DNA of 64,000 bases from Pelodera strongyloides (taxonomy: Eukaryota; Nematoda; Chromadorea; Rhabditida; Rhabditidae). The position numbers and the translations under genes were made by a program. Below the pieces are notes generated by a model, which saw only the letters and a list, made by a program, of their open reading frames with translations, did no database searches and was not told the DNA's origin. Below are positions 38,628 to 48,110 of this stretch, one piece after another (the first letter of the stretch is position 1; the number at the start of each line of letters is the position of its first letter). The stretch is from NCBI GenBank assembly GCA_036852015.1, contig JAANDG010000254.1, forward strand, positions 62,001-126,000. Direction: 5' to 3'.

Positions 38628-41600
38628 ATATATATATATAATAATATATATATATATACACTACCTGTTCTCGATAGCTCCACTTAGCTCCGGCTGCAGG
38701 CGAAAATCTGACAAATCAAGTTTCAAATCTTTCTCCAGGTATTTCCTGAAACATCACATCGTTATTCGTTATTCATACTCAAGCACAGCAGCTGCATACA
38801 CAATATATGGTAGGTACCACTACACCGCTACTCGCTACTGCACGATTTACTGCAAGTTCCCACTGATTGTTTTCTAATACCTACGAATTACGAATAAGAA
38901 TGATCGTGCCCGAAATTTATCTAAGAACCTTGCGTATTTTTGTGTTGTCCAGTATTTCGCCTTACGTTTTTTTTACGTATTTGTTCACGCTTATTTCGCT
39001 TTTGTTCTTTTCATCAATATAATATAACCTTCAAACATACCGTCACGTTCGAGTAAAACATCAAAGTAAAGGTAAGTACTAGTACTCATTTCGAGTAAAG
39101 ATAAGTACTCATTGTAAGTCATAAACCCAGTCTAGATGTGACTATATAATATCAATAGCTTACCATTCTTTTCGTATCCGTTTCTCGAGCAATGGTACCT
39201 CGGTGATATGCTTGCTGAGGTGGCGAATCATGTATAATCTAAAAAAATTATTCATCTATGGCAAACATATAAGATGTTGATGCAATTTTCATAATATTCC
39301 TAATTCCTATCAGCGCCTGAATAAGCGATTCACAAATAAAGCTTGACACATTGAAAAAACTGAAAATTACACCAATTACAACTTCTAAGAAAAGCAAACA
39401 TACTATCCACAAACAGGGCAATTACGTCAACTACAACTTCTAAAAAAGCAAACACACAGTTTATAACAAACAGAATGTTGAAAACTCATTCGACAGACAC
39501 CAATTAGCGAGTGGAAATAATACATTTTTATTTTCAAACAGTATACCGTAGTGACGTCACAGATTGCCAAACGTTCGAGCCAGCGGAATCCTCAACAACA
39601 GTAGAATCTCCACGAAAGGGGCATACCCTAGAATGTGATAAGTAATAAACGTATTATATAAAGGAGCAGAGTTTGTTTATCATTTTGATTGTCGTTTTGT
39701 GTGATCGGGACGAAGCCTTTTCATAAATATATGATCGCAGTTGAAATAGAACATACAAAAACCTTTGCCTCGGGTCGGACTTGAACCAGCGTGAATATCA
39801 CTATCTTTATCTTCACAGTCGAACACTCTGACTGCTGGTAAATAATAAGAACAATAATAAAATAAATAATAATAATAATAATAATAAACAAAGAATACAT
39901 AAATCAGCAACTAACCAACTATTCTGAATCAAAGAACTATTCCGCACTTTTCGTTTTCTGAACACAAACGCGTAAGAGACATCTTCGGGGTTTTCTTTCA
40001 ACTTTCGCCGCACAAATCTGAATTCGATTAGATTAAAGCTGTATGTCACGTGGTTGAAGAAGTTTATATACAAACTTTTCTGCATGGGTGAGCCGGAAGG
40101 GCGCCGACTAAATGTATTTTTAGACGGGATGAGGTGAAACGGGCACATCCAGTGCAGCTAGCGAACCATACTTGGTTTTCGATTACAAATTATACATACA
40201 TACAAACAAACAAAAACGAGACTCTGTTTCCGGGCGGGTTGGCTATTATCTACTATATAAAACTAGCTAAGCGGGCGTAACGCAGGCAAAAGCAAAGACA
40301 AAGTCAAAATAAGTACACATTGTCTACGGGACTAAAATACGGTACAAATGTGGAATGCGATGACATTTAAATCAAAGGTGAATAATTACAAAAGTGAATT
40401 GTCAACTAACATTTTTCCAATTAACACCAACCTTGAAAACTTGGCGCTATTGTGTGACATCGAGATAACCTTGCAAGCGGATTTCGGGTGTACATTGGGC
40501 TCGGATTCAACGGACAAATTTCTAAATGAGTACGACATGCTGAATACAACATATCCGAGCACTGGTTGAAATTGGAGGCTTGGAGGTGCTCTATTTGTCT
40601 TAGTGCTCACGTGCTCAGCGGCCGAAACCGAAAATCAAAAGCACAATGACTGATATACATAGTAAATTTACATTAACATCCACTGATACGCCTGAGTCAT
40701 TCGGAGTTTGTTCGTCCGTGACGCTGAAGTTACGCGCCCGATTCATTAACACCAATAAATGGCACTAACAATACTCTCGATTCAGATTCTCAATGATTTG
40801 GTGATGACAATCGATACAAAATTTCCCGCATGTACCAGCTCCCCCCCCCCTCCTCCAAATCAAATTACGATTAAAAACATACATATCCAAATACTTTTCA
40901 AGGTTATACGATGCAATCCGGTTGTAGAAATACAAAGGAGCATCGCTGACCGAGAAGGAGGGTGCTAAAGAAAAATCATAAACTAAGGGCACATTCGAGA
41001 TGGGCAAAAAAAATGAAATTTCGCGAAATAATCTGTTCGATTTTATAGGCGAGTGATGAAGACAGAATAGGAAATATTTAAAAGTGTCTGTGTATCTCGT
41101 TTAAACGGGATGTTTTGTCACGCTAGCATTGCTCACAATGAATTCGCACAGAAATTTACACATTTTTTGCACAACCTCGAAGACTCGAATGCGCCCTAAG
41201 ACTTGTTGCCATCCCCAAAACCTTACATTAGGGCATAAATCCATAAATGTCGCTGTCACCCGTCGCTGGGCTGGGAAGTCTAGTAGTTTGTAGTTTTCCC
41301 TACTTATGATACGTTTCTGGTACTTGACTTGGCTCGCCTAAGGTTCTAATCGCGACGTGGTATGGTTGTTAGCTGTCCGCCGGCTCATGACCAAAATAAA
41401 AATGCAATAACTTATAGAAAACGTACTCGCAGCAGCCGCTTCTCCATGATCCGATGTTATATGCTGCTGGAGGTCCGCGGGTGAGTCCGTTTTCACAAAA
41501 CAAACGGGACAGTGTAAACTTCCAGGTTCTTCCTAAATATCAGAAACCTTATGGATAGCTTGTATACAAGTACATTAGCATACTTGATGTTAAAACGATA

Positions 41601-42597
41601 TGTTTGTCCGTTGTTTCTCCATATAGGGTGCATATACACCCTTGGAAAAAAAATCCAGATGCCCTGCTCAACGTTGGAAATTTTCGAAACATTAAGAAAA
41701 CTCGAACATCTAGTATTGATCTTGTTATAAAACATCCTGTCACACAGCAGATGACATCACTTTATCACACTAATACCAAGCTCCATAATTGCGCGTACTT
41801 ACAACTACTTATAAAAGAGGAAATAAATTGGAAACATGCACAACTTATACATAAAGAAAACAATGAATATACCACATATAATATGGTAACCCCGTTTCGA
41901 CCCTTCGCAGACGAGGATTTAGTCAATAAGACAAACAGGCTGTGGAAAATATAATAAATTTATAAATAAAAACTAACCAGTCCGGCGTGCGTCCTCAAAT
42001 GGCTCTGCGACTGGGACATTAGGAATCGTTCACCAACTGTGTTTTCGCAACGAAGGCGATATTCCGCGAATTGCGTTAGACAAAGCGGACAATCATCGTC
42101 GGCTACTGGGCACTTGACGCGCCGCTAAAATGTTCGAGCCTTTATATATTTAAGGCTTTAAGGGAGAGATAACATGCAAACGTGCTGGGTCGATACATAA
42201 GGCGCTGGGTAGGTGTAGAATGTAGAAACCGGTGGAAGCTGACGCCTTGGATTGAAGATCCCCGATTTCAAGAGCAAAGGGACCCTGGATTCTACCATTC
42301 TGCATGCTTAAGTCTATTGTATGTCTGAATAAAGTGGTATTATAATCGTCAGTGTAACCTGACGCACATTAGGTATATCACATGTATATTTCGAGCAAAA
42401 AGCAGAACTCGGGGCCAGTGGGTCACAGAAGAAAGAGAAAAATACTAGAAATGTCATTGAACATCGCAACATATGCTTAGATATTTTTAAAGGAAAAGAA
42501 ATGGTGCCCCCCCCTAAATAACAGAAATCGTACCAACCTTTTTGAAAGCATTGAAGATTTCTATCGGATTGTCTTCACTGTTGTCAGCCATTGCCAT
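15764..42597 (-). CDS. Giant multi-C2H2 zinc-finger protein (about 58 exons, about 2,000 residues)
   Basis: From ATG at 42597-42595 to TAG at 15766-15764 I could chain about 58 short exons on the minus strand, nearly all with matching phase and clean GT/AG borders. The product has many widely spaced, degenerate Cys2-His2 fingers separated by acidic, Ser/Thr-rich or basic linkers, and ends in a lysine/arginine-rich tail (EIQRKRARKMA). A nuclear DNA- or chromatin-binding role is an inference from this composition. Size and scattered fingers recall nematode LIN-13, a large zinc-finger synMuv protein, but I found no LxCxE motif and no decisive match. A split into two or more genes is possible. 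The weakest joins are exon 19/20 (near 33.96 kb), 23/24 (32.01 kb), 34-36 (24.5 kb) and 44-46 (21.1 kb). Transcription is divergent from eak-7. Exon lists are given in the three block entries. Confidence 0.6.
16248..16409. mobile_element. TTAA element, GGCCGG family, decayed
   Basis: Left end TTAAAGCAGAATACCGGC is clear; the right end (ATTCCACTTTGAC) has diverged. Lies in the intron between exons 57 and 58 of the zinc-finger giant. Confidence 0.65.
16689..16859. mobile_element. TTAA palindrome, CTAGCCCC family
   Basis: 171 bases; the two arms of about 80 bases are near-perfect reverse complements from TTAAAGCGAAATGCTAGCC to its mirror. Intron 56 of the giant. Other copies: 20946-21115, 51062-51232, 54639-54736 and 61072-61239. 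Confidence 0.92.
16983..17144 (-). repeat. Coding tandem repeat, 3 x 54 bp
   Basis: Encodes three 18-residue units of the type TSTSQDPEAVAEDSTNTN right after a C2H2 finger. Two units are identical and one is diverged. Confidence 0.9.
17253..17435. mobile_element. TTAA element, GGCCGG family
   Basis: TTAAAGCAAAATACCGGCC to GGTATTTCGCTTTAA. Its left edge is 17 bases from the acceptor of exon 56 of the giant. Confidence 0.8.
17846..17992. mobile_element. TTAA element, AGCGGTATTGTA family
   Basis: TTAAAGCGGTATTGTAAC to GACAATAATGCTTAA, a close relative of the copy at 62599-62755. Just upstream of exon 55 of the giant. Confidence 0.65.
20541..20708. mobile_element. TTAA element, GGCCGG family
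   Basis: TTAACGCGAAATACCGGCC to GGTATTTCGCTTTAA. Begins about 15 bases after the donor of exon 47. Confidence 0.8.
20946..21115. mobile_element. TTAA palindrome, CTAGCCCC family
   Basis: Arms as in the 16689 copy with small deletions. It makes up about 170 of the 213 bases of the inferred intron between exons 45 and 46, so the intron before insertion would have been about 40 bases. Confidence 0.85.
25247..34105 (-). CDS. Zinc-finger giant, middle block (exons 19-33)
   Basis: Exons: 34105 to about 33940-34000 (3' end unresolved), 32884-32986, 32383-32408, 32144-32275, 32009 or 32016-32094, 31849-31946, 30155-30224, 29676-29852, 28537-28704, 28235-28328, 27773-27904, 26903-27037, 26518-26571, 25697-25820, 25247-25320. 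Exons 21-24 form a cysteine-rich unit (CPC, CGDC, CKICGH, CLNGSC). Exon 25 (IHPKMFNGVYVGCYLW) links it in phase to acidic disordered sequence in exons 26-33. Exons 29 and 30 are near-copies of each other. Exon 19 runs to the edge of a palindromic GCGAATTCGC element, so its donor could not be fixed. For exon 23 the downstream frame wants a phase-0 end, which fits GTTTTC at 32015 better than GTTCCA at 32008. Confidence 0.55.
25885..26193. mobile_element. TTAA element, AGCGGTATTGTAC ends
   Basis: 309 bases, TTAAAGCGGTATTGTACCG to GTACAATACCGCTTTAA, in the intron after exon 31. The inner sequence is not palindromic. Confidence 0.8.
26903..27904 (-). repeat. Tandemly duplicated exon pair
   Basis: Exons 27773-27904 and 26903-27037 encode near-copies: DAxSxISxD, QKPSAAS, VRDSDSE and VS(E/V)AVE recur in the same order, with identical start and end phases. 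The DNA is also similar. Confidence 0.88.
27375..27757. mobile_element. TTAA element of 383 bp between the duplicated exons
   Basis: TTAAAGCGAAATATCACCCGG to GCTAATTCGCTTTAA. Ends 15 bases from the donor of exon 29. Confidence 0.7.
28959..29499. mobile_element. 541-bp inverted-repeat element carrying a tRNA-like sequence
   Basis: Ends AGGTGACTCTAGGCCTG and GGGCCTAGAGTCACCT. Subterminal GGGCCACAAACGGG and CCGTTTGTGGCC are also mirrored. The centre holds the tRNA-like stretch 29182-29264. Confidence 0.65.
29182..29264 (-). pseudogene. Type II (Leu/Ser-like) tRNA pseudogene
   Basis: 83 bases on the minus strand with an intact A box (TGGCCGAGTGGTCTAAGG) and B box (AGTTCGATTCC). The acceptor, anticodon and T stems each carry mismatches, and GGA sits at the anticodon position. 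Probably a decayed tRNA or tRNA-derived part of the surrounding element. Confidence 0.6.
30518..30967. mobile_element. 450-bp TTAA palindrome, GGGCCCATC family
   Basis: Arms from TTAAAGGGAGGGCCCATC and its mirror GATGGGCCCGCCCCTTTAA extend inward with near-perfect complementarity around a CCCGGG-containing centre. Lies in the intron between exons 24 and 25 of the giant. Confidence 0.88.
30997..31140. mobile_element. GCGAATTCGC palindrome element
   Basis: Four copies of TGCGAATTCGCA/C motifs with CCGGAAAA spacers, symmetric around an AGAATTCT-like centre. A close copy lies at 33646-33760. Confidence 0.75.
32426..32843. mobile_element. 418-bp TTAA palindrome, GGGTCAGGCCC family
   Basis: TTAAAGGGTCAGGCCCATTT and its mirror; long complementary arms with CACGCCCCTTCGCGC / GCGCGAAGGGGCGT inside. 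In an intron of the giant. Confidence 0.88.
33460..33960. repeat. Cluster of GCGAATTCGC palindromes
   Basis: About ten copies of a (C/G)TGCGAATTCGCA-type palindrome with CCGGT/ACCGG flanks in 500 bases, in alternating orientation. It abuts the 3' end of exon 19 of the giant. Confidence 0.85.
34569..42597 (-). CDS. Zinc-finger giant, N-terminal block (exons 1-18)
   Basis: Exons: 42538-42597, 41978-42124, 41427-41532, 40895-40964, 40432-40521, 39916-40107, 39547-39627, 39164-39238, 38665-38745, 38132-38243, 37753-37823, 37381-37486, 36937-36974, 36558-36704, 36044-36157, 35381-35524, 34903-34999, 34569-34658. Phases agree at each junction. The start MAMADNSEDNP is in a short exon with no in-frame upstream ATG nearby. 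Finger-like parts are CPLC...HLRTH (exon 2), CPVC...HITSDH (exon 3), RHLSKH (exon 8), CPIFSCC...RHLETKH (exon 14) and CGQC...HITEEH (exon 16). Exon 13 is only 38 bases. The introns carry the TA microsatellite, two short tandem duplications and TTAA, GGGCGC-type and AGGCCATATTCACC-type elements. Exon 7 contains a TGACGTCA palindrome within coding sequence. Confidence 0.65.
35169..35356. mobile_element. TTAA element, GGCCGG family
   Basis: TTAAAACGAGATATCGGCC to GGTATTTCGCTTTAA. Ends 25 bases from the donor of exon 16. Confidence 0.75.
35888..36022. mobile_element. AGGCCATATTCACC-type element
   Basis: Flanked by GGTCACCTGAGG and CCTCAGGTCACC inverted ends, with CCCCGGGGA-like inner arms. About 20 bases from the donor of exon 15. 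Confidence 0.65.
37506..37605. repeat. Short tandem duplication upstream of exon 12
   Basis: Two copies of a unit of about 55 bases (CAGTAGTAAGCAAGTA...GTAAGTTTACAT) just upstream of exon 12 of the giant on its strand. Confidence 0.8.
38572..38660. repeat. (TA)n microsatellite
   Basis: About 85 bases of TA repeats with two breaks, ending next to the donor of exon 9 of the giant. Confidence 0.95.
39775..39835 (-). other. tRNA-like fragment
   Basis: Minus-strand sequence ends with a B-box-like GGTTCAAGTCC and an A-box-like AGTCAGAGTGTTCGACTG, but the acceptor stem cannot be paired. Weaker T-arm-like stretches also occur near 2450-2468 and 23-40. Possibly tRNA-derived repeats. Confidence 0.3.
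40984..41199. mobile_element. GGGCGC-type inverted-repeat element
   Basis: TAAGGGCACATTCGA to TCGAATGCGCCCTA, in the intron between exons 3 and 4 of the giant. Confidence 0.6.
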
Positions 42598-43389
42598 TGT
42601 CTTCGTTCAACCATACAAGTACTTGTCCGCCAGTCGAGACTCTGCGGCTAGCTAAAGCAGACAGATGTAGGCAGAAAATGAACTTCTCTTACCTTAATAC
42701 ACTTAACATATTGATGATTGCGAGCGGATATCTTACGAAAAGGACGGTAAATAGACGTCAGAAAGGAAATTATTGAAAAGGCGTAGGCAATGATTTCCTT
42801 TCTGCTCACATAAAAGGATGACCACACAAGTGTTTTCCGTTTGTGAATACACTTCTGCACAATAACCCGAAAATTGTAAAAAACACACACCGCGCACGAG
42901 TATTCGAAAAAATACCGAAAATTGTGTAATTGTAGTTTTTTGGCAGAATTCCAATTATTATTGTGTCGTGTGTTGCACAAACTACCGTACCCATAGTTCA
43001 TTTGTAGTTTGTAGTATCAACTTTTAATTTCATGATGACGTCACAGCTTTCGGTCTTTGCGATTCTTCGAAGTGAAACTTGTTTGTTTTCGTTATTTTGC
43101 ACTTTTTTTCTGTTTTTGACCTTTGTAAACATTAGTGATATCATCTAACAATAAGGGCGTGGCCGGTTTTTCATCATTTTTGTTACCATACTACTCACGT
43201 GTAGCCACATTATCTACGAACTTAATTTTTAATCAAATATTTCGCTTTACGTTTTTATGCAACAGTAGTGGTTTTCCGTTCTTCTATCCAAGCCGAATGC
43301 TCCCTAACTTCTTATACTGTATTATTTTAGTTCTCAACTATCTGTTTCTTGACATCTGTTTCTTTTCTTCAGCCAGTTGTTAATTTCAG
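42598..43389. promoter_or_regulatory. Divergent promoter region between the zinc-finger giant and eak-7
   Basis: The two start codons are 792 bases apart and point away from each other. The region contains a perfect TGACGTCA (CRE/ATF-type) palindrome at 43036-43043. It also has pyrimidine-rich acceptor-like stretches before the eak-7 ATG (TTCTTCAG, TTAATTTCAG). Shared control of both genes is an inference from this arrangement. Confidence 0.5.
43380..43389 (+). promoter_or_regulatory. Likely spliced-leader acceptor of eak-7
   Basis: TTAATTTCAG directly precedes ATGGGT. No upstream in-frame coding exon is apparent, so a trans-splice acceptor is the simplest reading for a nematode. Confidence 0.5.
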
Positions 43390-46300
43390 ATGGGTAACGA
43401 AAGTAGTAAGACTAACCACCATCACAAACACGAAAAGGAAAAGGAAGGGAAGAGAACTCGCGATCACAGGATTGAGACAGGCTGGAGAAATTTGGCCTCT
43501 GGCAGAGATTCTGCGAATATCACCGACTTTCAGGTGAGTAAGTTAGTGTGTCGTCTTTCGTCGCGTTCATGCTACAGGAATCATTAGGGTGGACGGGCTT
43601 TCCTTGTTAAAAGTCCTCCGAAACGTCCCATATGGCTACAGATATGAACAACTCTGTGACATGAGCAGTTAACGTAGTATACATGTGTGAGACAAAACAT
43701 AATCTCTCCCTCTCTAGCTCTATGTGATATGTTATTCCAGTCCTTGCTCCCGGAGGACTTAGCTGTGTGCCTTTGGAATCACATTAGCAATGGCAAGGAA
43801 ACCATTACAATCGATGATTTTGAACCCAACATCACTCCATTGTGGGGAACGTCCACTGATATTTACGTTCGAATTTGTCTGGTAGGATATCTTATTATAT
43901 AAAGGAGAAGAGTTTGTGGCCGGGCGAATTTATTTGTGATTACGTCCACAACGAATTTTTCTACGTTTCAGGCATTTGGTATAAGTAGGCAATTGTTCGC
44001 ATATCTACAAAATATTCACAATGGGATCTTTTAACAGAACCGTTGCAATATACGCTTCAGACGTTTCATATAAATATGGGCACTTCAAGTATCGGTTAGA
44101 TAGCATTTGATGTCGCCTCAGGCTGCGATAGCCGTCAAGCCGTCTGGTTTTTAATAAAATACACATTATTACACACTTATCGCTGACACAGGCCTGCCTA
44201 CCTAGAGAGCTCAAGTCTTGGTTTGTGAAATCTGTTTATGTTTGTGTTATTTTGTTTTTTTGTTAACAAGTTTTCTTTCAGCCTATTCACCGTTTGATTA
44301 AAGTGAGCGCTCATGCAGCAGGCGCAGATGCTGTCGAATCGGATGTCCTGTTCATCAAAGCGCTTGTCGCAAAAATGGTAACTTTTGAAACATGCATACC
44401 GTGGTCACGAGTCACGAACTGGTCACCAAATGGGCTGGCCCGCGAATAAAATCAATAAAACCAGTGAACCATCACCAAATGACATCACTTTTGGTACCGA
44501 GGACAGACTGGATCTTAGTTTAGGAGCTTTGCTACAAGAAAAACACACAATACAAAAAAAACTTTCCTTGGTTGCTCTGCTCACCTTTCCATTTTGTTAG
44601 AGCATGAGCACGAGAACCGATACGTGTAGTACATACAGTATCGCTTAATGTTTTGCAGACTGCCAATGGAAGTACCGCACCTGCGGTCATAGAATGGATG
44701 CACGCCAATTGCCCCAGAATGTGTAGTGCCGTGCATGCTCTGGTCGGACATAAGCTACTGGGATATGATATGGTAGTTTATTTTATTCTTGCCGTCAAGG
44801 TTATGCTTTAGACATCATTACAGATTTCGAGTATGCTTAATGCTTACAATACGACTATATGACACCTAAATTAACAGTAGTTTCTGCGACATTGTAAGTG
44901 CACGCATTGATTTGACTTGTACACTCAATATAGATTCCTTGAAATTCCATTGTTCGAAAGTAGCATCATTTTCAAAAATCACGTAAAGATGATTAGACTA
45001 AACACAGATATCTGTGAATCATAAATAGACTTGAGTGTTTCCCAGAGCAGAGGGCTGCTGAAACAAGCACAATGAATCAGCCGATAGATAACGAGTAGCT
45101 TTCATCGTAGTTGTCATAATAACCTCTCATTTTTAGCCGAAGTACGATCTAAACTCGGATATCCTATCACCAATGCAAATGTGGTACGTGCAGAGCTGCC
45201 TACCAACTATCTACTTTCCCAAGGACGAGGTTAGCGTTAGCTTTTTTCCTTTATACTAATACTGGTTTTTTCGGAGCCTTACTTGTTTCTTTTTCAGCAT
45301 GATAGTTTGGGTTTTCGTTGTTCATTTCAATTCTCCTACTATAAAAGACAAAGACATTTCGTTATATCTCCGTTCATTTCAGAAAACGGGTGACATTTCA
45401 ACGTGGACCAATTTATACTCGAGCACCATGCAAGGAATCAGCGTCAATCGATTTGAGTCGCTCGTTTTTGAATATAAAGGTGGGGGAAGTAAATCCATAT
45501 TATTGCTTTGCCTTTGGGTCTGAGGTCTGAGTACCCGCTCCAAGTGGCTGAGTCAAGTAACCCTTTGTCTACTAATACGGTCTCGTTCAGGTCATACTGT
45601 AACTATCATCAAGTTAAAGGATGGCCGCGCAGTGGTTTTGGCAACCGATGCGATTTGGAGGTAATTGCTTAATTGCTTTCTTTTTCTCTTAATATTACTT
45701 CTGTTGCTGTTGGGCAACTTTATCTTTATTGACTTATCTACCCAAGTTTGAGGGTTGTTGAATTGATATTGATAATTAAGGCGAAATACCGGCCGGTTTT
45801 TGAAACGCATCGGGTACAACTGAATTCTTACGTATCTACGCAAATTTGCTCGAATTTAGCTCGATTTTTTATTCTAATTTATGTTCATTTGCATAAGCTG
45901 CGTAAGAATGCTGATTTACTCTATATGTTTCAAAACCCGGCCGGTATTGAATACTGGGTTTTAATCTGGGTAGGACTTGTGCTACTCTGGTCTAATCAGT
46001 ATCATTTCTAGTGCTATATATACCAATGTACATTTGTAATTCCATTTGCTTCAGGCATAGTGCCTCAAGAGTTGGCGGTCCCGAAACGATGTACTTTGAA
46101 ATCGAGCCGACTATCAAGAAAATTGAAGCCTCCGCTTCAGTCTACTGTAACTTCAAGGTAATTACTAGGCACTGGCCAGGAATATTCATAGTAAATGCTT
46201 ACGACACCAATTAGTTCATTAAAGTCCATTTGGGTAATCAGACCATTACTTGCAGATTCGCTCGGCGTCAATGGGTCTTTCTTTCAAGGAAATAATGCAA

Positions 46301-48110
46301 TTGGATAAGGATCTAGATGGCGTATCGGCTATTGAGGTGCGTGAGGTATAATTAAACATTTTAAGAAATTTGCGTCTTCAAACGGTACCTCAACCAACCC
46401 CCGTCCCCCGAGAATTTGTCTCTGCTCTGCATTGTGCTGAATTGCTGAATCACAGCGTGCCTCATCTTCTACGTTCTCAGGCGCGCAGCGCGCAAATGCG
46501 TTACCGCGTCCGCTGAAAAGAGATGGTTTTTTAACATGGGAAAGGCGGAGACGCAGAAAAGGGGTTTCTCTATGTCTCGGATTTTTCAATGCAAATTTGC
46601 AATCTTTATCCACGGACGCGGTTACGCATTTGCGCGCTGCGCTCCTGAAGACCAGAGTTACCTCGTGTATTGTATACCACCACAGGTGCGGTAGTGAATG
46701 TTCTAATCGGAGTGGCTATCACACAGGAAAGTGAAAACCCCGATTTTGCCCCGATTATTTTCCAAGAAAACCGTGATTTCGCCCCAATTCTTTCAAAGAT
46801 TTTGATTTTTTGAGGGACTTGATCGGGGCGAAATCGGGGTTTTTGGTTTCCCATGGTGGGATGCAAATTAAGCGTTAGACTTTCATTCAGTGCATAGGCG
46901 AGTAGAAATGACACTTTTTGAATGAAAGTCGCGGGGTTTCACTGACAACTGAAGTATGCGAGCAAGAGGGGGAGACGTTGAGTGATTTACCTTAAGATGG
47001 GCTCTGTTAAATTTGAAAATAATCCGCGAGAAAGAGTTTTCTTTACTTGTAAACAAATTGGGGCGATTTTCTAATGATGTTGTGGAAGCGAATACGATTA
47101 TTGAGTGCGCTTTTTTTTTGTATTTTTCGTTACATGAAAGTCAGCGTTTCATGGAAAACTGAAATAAGCCCGCAAGAAGGGATTTTGTACTGTGTTATGG
47201 ACTCTTAAATTCATGATCATGGCATGAGTGGAAAATGTTGGGGAATCAAAAATAAAGTTGTCAATATGTGTTTACATTTCTATAGAAACTTGGATGTTTA
47301 TAGTTTTATTCAGTCGATGACGTCGAGTTGGAATGTTTTTGATCAGTATATGTATAAAGTATTGTAGGCTGGGCTAGGGAAGGATAGAGCACACGAAGGT
47401 TGATTCTTTGGCGGGGTAGTCTTGTTGGTTTTGCCAGGCCTGGTGACTATATAAACATACGTACTAAAAATTTCTTTTAGGTTTATGGCTGCGCTGGTGC
47501 GAGTTCGTTGGCTGCACAAAAGAATCTGCGCGAGTGGAAATCCAGACAGGCTGAGAAGCATAAAAAGGTAAATACTGTGAATTTCGGATTTTGTGAAGTC
47601 TACCTTTTGGAATTTCGGGAGTATGACCTTATTATTAGGGCGCGTTCGGGAAGCTCTTTCCGAAAGAAAAACATGCAAATTTTTCGTTCGTGATGAACAT
47701 TAAAGTTAATTCATACTTTTACGTACTGGTTCATACTGTATTTTTTGCTTTCTCCAAGCATTCGAACCTTTCGGAAATGTCCATCCCGAACGACAAATTT
47801 GCATGTGTTCCTTTCGGAAAGAGCATCCCGAACGCGCCCTAAGCTCGTTAATTTCTAGTCGGCAGTAAGAAGACTATACGATAATCAGGGTGCAGACTAC
47901 TTTATAATTAACCATCATCAGAATGATTTTGTCTGTTATCTTTGCTTAAATTCGAATCATGTAATTCAGGTACCTCTACCCGGTAACTGGGATGACAACC
48001 CCGACAAGACGCTCCTGGAAATGGGCGGATTTAGATTTAGCAATGAACGCGCTAATATGGAAATGGAGGCGAGAAGGAGGGAGGAACTCGAGGCACAGGG
48101 ACAATCGTAA
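43390..48110 (+). CDS. eak-7: EAK-7 / MEAK7 (TLDC1) homologue, TLDc-domain protein
   Basis: Eleven exons: 43390-43533, 43741-43881, 44282-44377, 44659-44772, 45137-45229, 45383-45479, 45591-45660, 46055-46157, 46256-46336, 47481-47567, 47970-48110 (TAA). All phases agree, giving 388 residues; human MEAK7 has 456. The start MGNESSK fits the family's MGNS N-myristoylation start. A helical N-terminal half is followed by a TLDc domain from about residue 193: [11 protein letters not shown] (family LLFSSELHGHSF), [19 protein letters not shown], then a tail [15 protein letters not shown] matching the family's LLEISGHSRHSEG. In C. elegans EAK-7 acts with AKT-1 to restrain DAF-16/FoxO; mammalian MEAK7 is a lysosomal mTOR-pathway protein. 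TTTCAG abuts the ATG and suits spliced-leader addition. The 1.1-kb intron 9 holds inverted repeats. Confidence 0.88.
45776..45951. mobile_element. TTAA element, GGCCGG family, right end decayed
   Basis: TTAAGGCGAAATACCGGCC on the left; the right side stops at CCGGCCGGTATTG. In eak-7 intron 7. Confidence 0.7.
46475..46655. repeat. Inverted repeat in eak-7 intron 9
   Basis: Arms AGGCGCGCAGCGCGCAAATG and CATTTGCGCGCTGCGCTCCT, continuing to CGCGGTAACGC-type sequence. A second, shorter inverted repeat (CCCCGATTTTGCCCC / GGGGCGAAATCGGGG) follows at about 46737-46846. Confidence 0.75.
47634..47842. mobile_element. GGGCGC-type palindromic element
   Basis: TTAGGGCGCGTTCGGGA to TCCCGAACGCGCCCTAA with CTTTCCGAAAG inner arms. 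In eak-7 intron 10. Confidence 0.8.

Noticed and set aside
39396..39450. Apparent NCPVCG finger on the minus strand between exons 7 and 8 of the giant
   Set aside because: The frame has a TGA just upstream with no acceptor between, and the segment is a local duplication in an intron. Skipping it keeps exons 7 and 8 in phase.
42648..43001. 117-codon minus-strand frame in the divergent promoter
   Set aside because: No splice or family support. It overlaps regulatory-type AT-rich DNA, and the giant's start at 42597 is not in phase with it.
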